Below, one piece after another: positions 58,708-64,000 of a stretch of 64,000 nucleotides of DNA. Under the pieces are notes generated by a model, which did not search any database, was not told where the DNA came from, and saw only the letters and a program-made list of their open reading frames with translations. Position 1 is the first letter of the stretch; each line of letters begins with the position of its first letter. The translations under genes were made by a program, and so were the position numbers. Source of the stretch: Rhizobium sp. SG_E_25_P2 (GTDB lineage: Bacteria > Pseudomonadota > Alphaproteobacteria > Rhizobiales > Rhizobiaceae); contig NZ_JARXVM010000002.1 of assembly GCF_029892285.1 (NCBI RefSeq), positions 1 through 64,000 on the forward strand. The letters are read 5' to 3'.

Positions 58708-60162
58708 TTAGCCGTTGAGCGCCGCGATCGCCGGATAGACGGCGCGGTAGCGCTGGTAGGCGGTCTCGAAGGCGTCGCGGAGGCCGGCCTCGGGTTCGAT
58801 GCTGGCTTCGGTCGCGGGCGCGGTGCAGATGGCGACGGGGTCGGCGCCGGTGGCGGCGATCAGGCCCAGGCGGGCTGCGCCGAAGGCTGCGCCGAAATCG
58901 CCGTCGGCGGGGATGTCGATGGGCGTATCAAGCGCGGTGGCGATGGCCTTCAGCCAGTAGATCGAGCGCGAGCCGCCGCCGATGGCCGTCATGCGCGGCA
59001 CTGTCGCGCCGGCGGATTTGAGCGCTTCGAGATTGTCGCGGAAGGCGAAGGCGACGCCTTCGAGCACGGCCTGGGTCAGCGCCGCGCGGCCCGATTCATG
59101 GCCGAGCCCGGTAAAGACGCCGCGGATCTTGGCGTCATTGTGCGGCGTGCGCTCGCCCGAAAGATAGGGCAGGAAGGTGACGGGGCCGGGGGCGTGAAGC
59201 GTGTCGCCGAGTTCCGTGGTCAGTTCGCCCGCCGATTTGCCGGTGACGCCAGCATGCCAGTTGAGCGCATCGGTGGCCGAGAGGATCACGCCCATCTGGT
59301 GCCAGGTGTTGGGCAGCGCATGGCAAAACGCGTGCACGGCGCTGGCGGGGTTGGGCAGATAGGAGGCGTTGGCGGCGAACAGCACGCCCGATGTGCCGAG
59401 CGAGACAAAGGCTGCGCCTTCCGACACGGTGCCCATGCCGCAGGCGGAGGCGGCATTGTCGCCCGCGCCGCCGGCGATCACCACATTAGCGCCCATGCCC
59501 CATTTCGCTGCCAGTTCGCTGCGCAATTCGCCGGCCTTGTCCGTGCCTTCGACAAGGCGCGGCATCTGGCTCTCGTCGAGATCGGTGGCCGCGAGCAGCT
59601 CCGACGACCAGGCGCGCTTGCCGGTGTCGAGCCAGCTGGTGCCGGCGCTGTCGGACATTTCCGAAATGTGCTCGCCCGACAGCCACAGGCGCAGGTAATC
59701 CTTGGGCAGCAGCACTTTGCGGACTTTGGCGAAGATCTCGGGCTCGTTGTTCTTCACCCAGGCCAGTTTCGGCGCGGTGAAGCCGGGGAAAACGATGTTG
59801 CCGGTCAGCGCGCGGAAACGCGGATCGGCGTCGAGTGCGGCGGCTTCCTTGTAGGAGCGGGTGTCATTCCAGAGAATGCAGGGGCGTAGCACCTGATCGG
59901 CGGCGTCGAGCAGGGTCGCGCCATGCATCTGGCCGGAGAGGCCAATGCCCTTGACCGCGGCGAGTTCTGCGGGATGGGCGGCCTTCAGCGCCGCGATCGC
60001 CTCTTCGGTGGCGCGAATCCAGTCGGCGGGGGCCTGTTCGGACCAGCCGGACTGCGGGCGCGAGACGGTGAGATGGCCATTGGCGGAGCCGATGATGTTC
60101 TGATCGGCGTCCATCAGCATGGCCTTGACGCCTGACGTGCCGAGATCGAGACCGAGATACAT
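58708..60162 (-). CDS. xylB: Xylulokinase
   Basis: A 484-residue FGGY-family sugar kinase. The N-terminus MYLGLDLGTSGVKAMLMDAD holds the phosphate loop. GIGLSGQMHGATLLDAADQV and PCILWNDTRSYKEAA are the substrate-binding marks. The ATP-binding half reads GAAFVSLGTSGVLFAANASY and RMTAIGGGSRSIYWLKAIAT. It makes D-xylulose 5-phosphate. GGGAGGAC precedes the ATG. It lies between the lacI-type regulator and xylA, all on one strand. Confidence 0.97.
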   Translation of the reverse strand: MYLGLDLGTSGVKAMLMDADQNIIGSANGHLTVSRPQSGWSEQAPADWIRATEEAIAALKAAHPAELAAVKGIGLSGQMHGATLLDAADQVLRPCILWNDTRSYKEAAALDADPRFRALTGNIVFPGFTAPKLAWVKNNEPEIFAKVRKVLLPKDYLRLWLSGEHISEMSDSAGTSWLDTGKRAWSSELLAATDLDESQMPRLVEGTDKAGELRSELAAKWGMGANVVIAGGAGDNAASACGMGTVSEGAAFVSLGTSGVLFAANASYLPNPASAVHAFCHALPNTWHQMGVILSATDALNWHAGVTGKSAGELTTELGDTLHAPGPVTFLPYLSGERTPHNDAKIRGVFTGLGHESGRAALTQAVLEGVAFAFRDNLEALKSAGATVPRMTAIGGGSRSIYWLKAIATALDTPIDIPADGDFGAAFGAARLGLIAATGADPVAICTAPATEASIEPEAGLRDAFETAYQRYRAVYPAIAALNG

Positions 60163-60181
60163 TTTTGTCCTCCCTTGCCCT

Positions 60182-61204
60182 TCAGGGCAGATTGTCTTTC
60201 AGGAATATGTCGATGCGGATGCGCTCCTGCGCCGCGATCACCGGCAGGCCGTCGGCCCGGGCCTTGAGAACGCGGATGGCGGAGCGGATTTCATGGCCGG
60301 GATCCTGGTTGAGGATCGCGTCGATCAGCCCATCCTCCAGCGCCTTGCGGGTGAGCGGGCTGAGTTCATGGGCAATGGCCACCGGGGCCTCGCCAGTGGT
60401 CTGCGTGAGCGCGGCGACGAGGCCGCGATTGCCGGCGCCGAGATTGTAGACGCCGATCATGTCGGGATGATCGCGGAAGGCGGAGTTGAGAAGCGCCTCG
60501 ACGCGGGCGGGATCGTCCTGGCTCTCCATCACCTCCAGAAGCCGGATCGTGGGGGCGATCTCGCCGAGGCGTTCGCTAAAACCGGTCAGACGGTCGCGAT
60601 GGTCGCCGAGCCGGAGGGAACCCGCGATCACAGCGACGGCGCCCGCGCGGCTGCTAAGGAAACGGCCCATCAGGGAGCCGGCGGTGCGGCCGGCGGCGAG
60701 ATTGTCGATGCCGGTGAAATGGTCACGGCCAGATGCGGCGAGATCGGAGACCAGCGTCACCACGGCGACGCCCGCCTCATGCAGCCGCTCCATGCGCGCC
60801 TGGATCGCCGGCGCGTCGATCGCCACCACGGCGACGCCGGCGGGCGGATTGTCGATCAGCGCGTCGAGCGCCTGGGCGAGGGCAGCCTCGTCGAAAGCGG
60901 GCACGGCGATCAGGCGGATATCGGTGCGCTCCAGCGCTCCGCGCAGGCGGGCGTCAGCGACTTCGTCGCGCAGCGCCTGCATGAAGGAATTGTCGCTTTC
61001 GGGAATGACGAAGGCCAGCGCATAGGTGCGGCTTTTGGCGAGATTGGCGGCGGCGACGTCGCGTACGAAACCGATGCGGTCAATCGCCTCTTCGACCCGT
61101 TCGCGGGTGGCGGCGCGCACGCCGGGGCGCCGGTTGAGCACGCGGTCGACCGTGGCGAGGCTGACGCCCGCTTCTCTGGCGATGTCGTGAACCGTCGGTT
61201 TCAT
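60182..61204 (-). CDS. LacI-family regulator of the xylose genes
   Basis: A 340-residue protein with a LacI headpiece (TVHDIAREAGVSLATVDRVL, NRRPGVRAATRERVEEAIDR) and a substrate domain like periplasmic sugar-binding proteins (YALAFVIPESDNSFMQALRD, AGVAVVTLVSDLAASGRDHF, MIGVYNLGAGNRGLVAALTQ). GGGAGG precedes the ATG. It lies 19 bp before xylB on the same strand, so a role in control of xylose use is likely. Confidence 0.85.
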   Translation of the reverse strand: MKPTVHDIAREAGVSLATVDRVLNRRPGVRAATRERVEEAIDRIGFVRDVAAANLAKSRTYALAFVIPESDNSFMQALRDEVADARLRGALERTDIRLIAVPAFDEAALAQALDALIDNPPAGVAVVAIDAPAIQARMERLHEAGVAVVTLVSDLAASGRDHFTGIDNLAAGRTAGSLMGRFLSSRAGAVAVIAGSLRLGDHRDRLTGFSERLGEIAPTIRLLEVMESQDDPARVEALLNSAFRDHPDMIGVYNLGAGNRGLVAALTQTTGEAPVAIAHELSPLTRKALEDGLIDAILNQDPGHEIRSAIRVLKARADGLPVIAAQERIRIDIFLKDNLP

Positions 61205-61277
61205 GCCCGCATTTCCTCCCGGCCAGCGTCATAGCGAAGAATATGAGGTACGTAAATCAGAAATTTCGCCGGGCATG

Positions 61278-61307
61278 AAAAAGCCGGCGAGCGGACGATC
61301 GCCGGCT
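61278..61307 (-). terminator. Terminator of the NicO gene
   Basis: On the minus strand: 9-bp perfect stem AGCCGGCGA / TCGCCGGCT (61299-61307 / 61282-61290), followed by a run of five T residues. It lies 20 bp after the stop of the nickel/cobalt transporter gene. Confidence 0.75.
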
Positions 61308-61327
61308 ATCGGTTGGAGAGGAGTGCG

Positions 61328-62389
61328 TCAGCCCTGCAGCGACGCCATCAGGAAGGTGAAGCCGAACAGGATGATGACTACGGCGCCCATGAGTTCGATG
61401 CCGTGGCCAAGCTTTCCACCAATGCCGGAGCCGGCATAGCGGATGGCGGCGTCCTTGGCGGTGACGGCGAGCGTGGCGAGGATGGAGACCGTGATCGCCG
61501 TGCCGATCGACATGGCCAGCACCGACAGCGCGCCGCCGAGATAGAGGCCGTTCAGGAAGGAGAAGGTCAGGACGATCAGCGCGCCGGAGCAGGGGCGAAG
61601 ACCCACCGCCATGATCGCGGTCCAGGCGTCGGCCATGGAAAATGTATCGCCGCGCACTGTGTCCACCGACGGCGCATGGGCGTGACCGCAGACGGAGCAG
61701 ACTTCGCCGGCGGCATGGCTGTGGCTTTTCAATCCCGGGCCGTGTCCGTGATGGTGATCCAGGCCTTCGCGGAAGCTGACGCCATGCGGCGTCGCGAAAG
61801 CGGGGATCGCGGCAAGGCCGGGATCGGCCAGCGCCACCGTCAGGCCCTTGAGCTTGCGGTAAAGCAACATCAGGCCAAAGCCCATGATGATGGCGAAGGA
61901 GGCGACTTCCAGCCATTTGGCGACGTCGGTCATGGTGATGAAGGCGCCGCGCAGCACCAGGAAACCGGCGGCCGTGACCAGGATCGCCACCACGCCCTGC
62001 ACGAAGGCCGACAGGAAGGAGATCATCACGCCGCGCTTGAGTTCGGTCTCGTTGGCGATCATGTAGGACGAGATAACCGCCTTGCCGTGACCCGGGCCGG
62101 CGGCATGGAAGACGCCATAGACGAAGGACACGCCGATGAGCCACCAGGCCTGCCAGCTATCCTGTCGCATCGCCTTCAGCGCTTCGGTGAGCGCGCGATA
62201 GAAGCGCTGCTGCTCGGCATTGATGAAGAACACCGCCGGCTCCAGCCAGGGGAAATAGCGCATCATGAATTCCGACGGAGGCCCGGCGCCCGGTTCGGCA
62301 TTGCCAAGCCCCAGAGACGAGGCGAGAGCCAGAGTGGGGGTGAGGGCGGCTGCGGCAAACAGCAGAGCGGCGAGCGTTTTGCGGTTCAT
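61328..62389 (-). CDS. NicO-family nickel/cobalt transporter
   Basis: A 353-residue inner-membrane protein. It starts with a signal-like MNRKTLAALLFAAAALTPTLA, then has about six membrane helices. The His-rich loop DHHHGHGPGLKSHSHAAG with a CSVCGHAH segment is probably the metal-sensing part. FHAAGPGHGKAVISSYMIAN and GLRPCSGALIVLTFSFLNGL are typical NicO (RcnA/UreH-like) motifs. The ATG overlaps the stop of the DUF1007 gene. Export or import of Ni/Co is expected. Confidence 0.88.
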   Translation of the reverse strand: MNRKTLAALLFAAAALTPTLALASSLGLGNAEPGAGPPSEFMMRYFPWLEPAVFFINAEQQRFYRALTEALKAMRQDSWQAWWLIGVSFVYGVFHAAGPGHGKAVISSYMIANETELKRGVMISFLSAFVQGVVAILVTAAGFLVLRGAFITMTDVAKWLEVASFAIIMGFGLMLLYRKLKGLTVALADPGLAAIPAFATPHGVSFREGLDHHHGHGPGLKSHSHAAGEVCSVCGHAHAPSVDTVRGDTFSMADAWTAIMAVGLRPCSGALIVLTFSFLNGLYLGGALSVLAMSIGTAITVSILATLAVTAKDAAIRYAGSGIGGKLGHGIELMGAVVIILFGFTFLMASLQG

Positions 62390-63024
62390 GAGCAGTGGAT
62401 CTCCATCCGCGTCGCAAACAGTTTCGACATATCGGTGCCGGTGGGGTCGTTGAAAAAGGCGTCGGTGAGAGTCGACTTGTTTTCGGCGATGACTTCGTCG
62501 GGATCTGGGCGGACCACGGCGCCCTTGCATTGCTTGAAGTCGCCCATCATCACCACATCCTTGTCCGAGGGAAAATCGATCGAGGTGTAGAGTGTGGGGT
62601 CATAGATGCCGAAAGTGAGCTTGCCCTTGAGCGGCAGCTTCTGGGCTGGCTTGAGCGCGAAGAACATCAGCAACTGGCCATCCTTGTAGTCGACATGGAT
62701 GACATCGGGCTTGGCGACCTTGATGAGGCGGCCATTGTCGGTGATGGTGGTGTAATAGCTGAACTCTTCCAGCGAGGCCAACACGGTCTTGCCGACCTCG
62801 GCCAGTTCGCCGGGATCGAGCTTGAGATTGGCGTTCTTGTCGAAATCCATCAGCACCGAGGAGGAGAAGACTTCGTCGAAGCGCCAGATATTGTGCAACT
62901 CGTCGATATGGCCGTCGGCGCCCGCGACGATCTCCAGCCGGGCGTCGGCGAAGACGTGCGGATGCGCCCATGACGCTGTTGGGGCGGCGATCAGGAGTGC
63001 GGCGAGCGCGAGGCGTTTCCTCAT
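62386..63024 (-). CDS. DUF1007-family periplasmic protein
   Basis: A 212-residue protein with signal peptide MRKRLALAALLIAAPTASWA. The mature part starts HPHVFADARLEIVAG, typical of DUF1007. These proteins are known partners of NicO transporters in the same operon and may deliver metal in the periplasm. Its stop overlaps the start of the NicO gene (ATGA). Confidence 0.88.
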   Translation of the reverse strand: MRKRLALAALLIAAPTASWAHPHVFADARLEIVAGADGHIDELHNIWRFDEVFSSSVLMDFDKNANLKLDPGELAEVGKTVLASLEEFSYYTTITDNGRLIKVAKPDVIHVDYKDGQLLMFFALKPAQKLPLKGKLTFGIYDPTLYTSIDFPSDKDVVMMGDFKQCKGAVVRPDPDEVIAENKSTLTDAFFNDPTGTDMSKLFATRMEIHCS

Positions 63025-63104
63025 GAATCTCTAGTCCCTTCCGTTCGACGGCAGATCGCCGAAAATTGCGTCGAAATTCCGACAGCGGCGCGGCTGGCGA
63101 TCGC

Positions 63105-63998
63105 TCAGGGGCTCTTCCGGAACCAGCCATGCAGATAGTCGACAAAGCGGCGAACCTTGGCCGGCAGATAACGGCGATGTGGATAGATGGCGTAGATGCC
63201 GCCGCCCTTCAGTTCGAACTCGTCGAGAATGCTGACCAACGCGCCGCAATCGGCCTTGGGCTGGGCGATGAAATCCGGAATCATCGCCACGCCGAGGCCG
63301 GCAATGGCGGCGCGGGTGGTGGCGATCGGCGAATTGACCTCGATCGGACCGGAGACGGAGATCGAATGGGTCGCGCCGTCCTTCGTCTCGAAGCGCCAGA
63401 CATTGTAGTTGCGGTTGTTGGTGTCGACGATGCAGGGAATGCCGGCAAGATCGCTGGGGTGGCGCACTTCGCCATATTTCTCAAGCAGCTTCGGCGAGAT
63501 GAAGAATCTCATGCCGAAATCACAGAGCTTGCGGGCGATCATGCCGGAGTCTTCCAGCCGGGTGATGCGGATCGCTACGTCGAAGCCTTCCTCGATCAGA
63601 TCCACAAAACGGTCCTCGGCGACGATGTCGAGCACGATGTCGGGATGTTCGGCGGAGAAATCGATGAGACACTGGCCGATATTGGCGTCGACGAAGCTGC
63701 GCGGCACGGAGATGCGGATGCGGCCCTTGAGATCGGTCGCGCCCTCGCGGACGAGATCGGCGAGATTGTCGATTTCCTTCAGGATTTCAGAGGCCTGGCG
63801 GTAATAGGTATGGCCGGCCTCGGTGAGCGAGAACTGGCGCGTGGTGCGGTTGAGCAGCAATGCGCCCAACTCGTCTTCCAGCTCCTTCACATATTTCGAA
63901 AGCAGCGCCTTGGATCGTCCAAGCTTGCGCGCGGCCGCCGAATAGCCCTCCGCGTCGACAACGTCGATGAAGGCGCGCATCCGCGTCAGCGTATCCAT
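63105..63998 (-). CDS. LysR-family transcriptional regulator
   Basis: A 297-residue LysR protein. The N-terminal helix-turn-helix (MRAFIDVVDAEGYSAAARKL, LLSKYVKELEDELGALLLNR) is followed by an effector domain from about 92 (RIRISVPRSFVDANIGQCLI). The gene begins 2 bp from the window edge, so its upstream region and divergent partner are outside. It lies on the same strand upstream of the DUF1007/NicO pair (80 bp); co-regulation is not proven. Confidence 0.88.
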   Translation of the reverse strand: MDTLTRMRAFIDVVDAEGYSAAARKLGRSKALLSKYVKELEDELGALLLNRTTRQFSLTEAGHTYYRQASEILKEIDNLADLVREGATDLKGRIRISVPRSFVDANIGQCLIDFSAEHPDIVLDIVAEDRFVDLIEEGFDVAIRITRLEDSGMIARKLCDFGMRFFISPKLLEKYGEVRHPSDLAGIPCIVDTNNRNYNVWRFETKDGATHSISVSGPIEVNSPIATTRAAIAGLGVAMIPDFIAQPKADCGALVSILDEFELKGGGIYAIYPHRRYLPAKVRRFVDYLHGWFRKSP

Positions 63999-64000
63999 AG

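Noticed and set aside
57087-58718. Very long + strand open frame opposite the xylA gene
   Set aside because: It is the GC-rich antisense shadow of xylA. The protein is low-complexity and lacks domains.

Overview
The window looks like a chromosomal segment of an alphaproteobacterium, most likely a member of the Hyphomicrobiales (Rhizobiales). The basis is the high GC content, the many sugar ABC importers of the ribose type (CUT2), LacI/RpiR/LysR regulators next to catabolic operons, a lacI-xylB-xylA cluster, and a rhizobia-like intergenic palindrome. The exact genus cannot be read from the sequence.

Layout. 0-12 kb: initiator tRNA with its terminator, followed by an accessory-looking stretch. 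It holds a decayed isochorismatase gene, an exported metallo-beta-lactamase-fold hydrolase, three paralogous STAND-type regulators (OmpR-like winged helix plus NB-ARC-like ATPase, the third truncated), a decayed alpha/beta-hydrolase fragment and a flavin-binding protein. A hairpin resembling the tRNA terminator recurs at about 11.75 kb. 12-14 kb: LysR regulator divergent from an NTF2-like protein and an SDR. 14.5-24.7 kb: a long minus-strand run with a LysR regulator, a CUT2-type sugar importer whose second permease is fused to a beta-propeller (SMP-30/strictosidine-synthase-like) domain, a second free propeller, the ATPase, an aminotransferase, a carboxymuconolactone-decarboxylase-like protein and a quinone oxidoreductase. 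24.8-28.5 kb: RpiR regulator with an isochorismatase, a glutamine-synthetase-like ligase and an N-formylglutamate-amidohydrolase-like enzyme. 28.5-35.1 kb: an AT-rich surface-glycan block with a giant three-module glycosyltransferase, an unknown protein, an FkbM-type methyltransferase and a GT-D/SGNH fusion.

35.6-41.5 kb: a DUF922 protease-like protein, an RND efflux operon with an operator-like palindrome over its promoter, and a TetR gene. 41.6-54.3 kb: glucoside/sugar utilisation with GH3 and GH1 beta-glucosidases, a Gfo/Idh/MocA oxidoreductase, a TIM-barrel isomerase, a CUT2 ABC importer and a divergent LacI regulator with paired operators, plus a hexapeptide acetyltransferase and a VOC protein. 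54.3-57.0 kb: a compact module of low-GC genes: a PIN-domain nuclease overlapping an OLD-like AAA ATPase (DUF3696 type), and divergently an RNA ligase. This is the best candidate for an undescribed defence or RNA damage/repair system. 57.2-61.2 kb: xylose genes xylA, xylB and a LacI-type regulator. 61.3-63.0 kb: a NicO-type nickel/cobalt transporter with its DUF1007 partner. 63.1-64 kb: a LysR regulator.

How it fits together: most of the window is carbon-source scavenging, with sugar importers feeding glycosidases, isomerases, oxidoreductases and lactonase-like propellers, each unit next to its own regulator. Three insert-like blocks (0.2-11.8, 28.5-35.1 and 54.3-57.0 kb) carry accessory functions. 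All function assignments are from reading protein sequences; no database search was possible.
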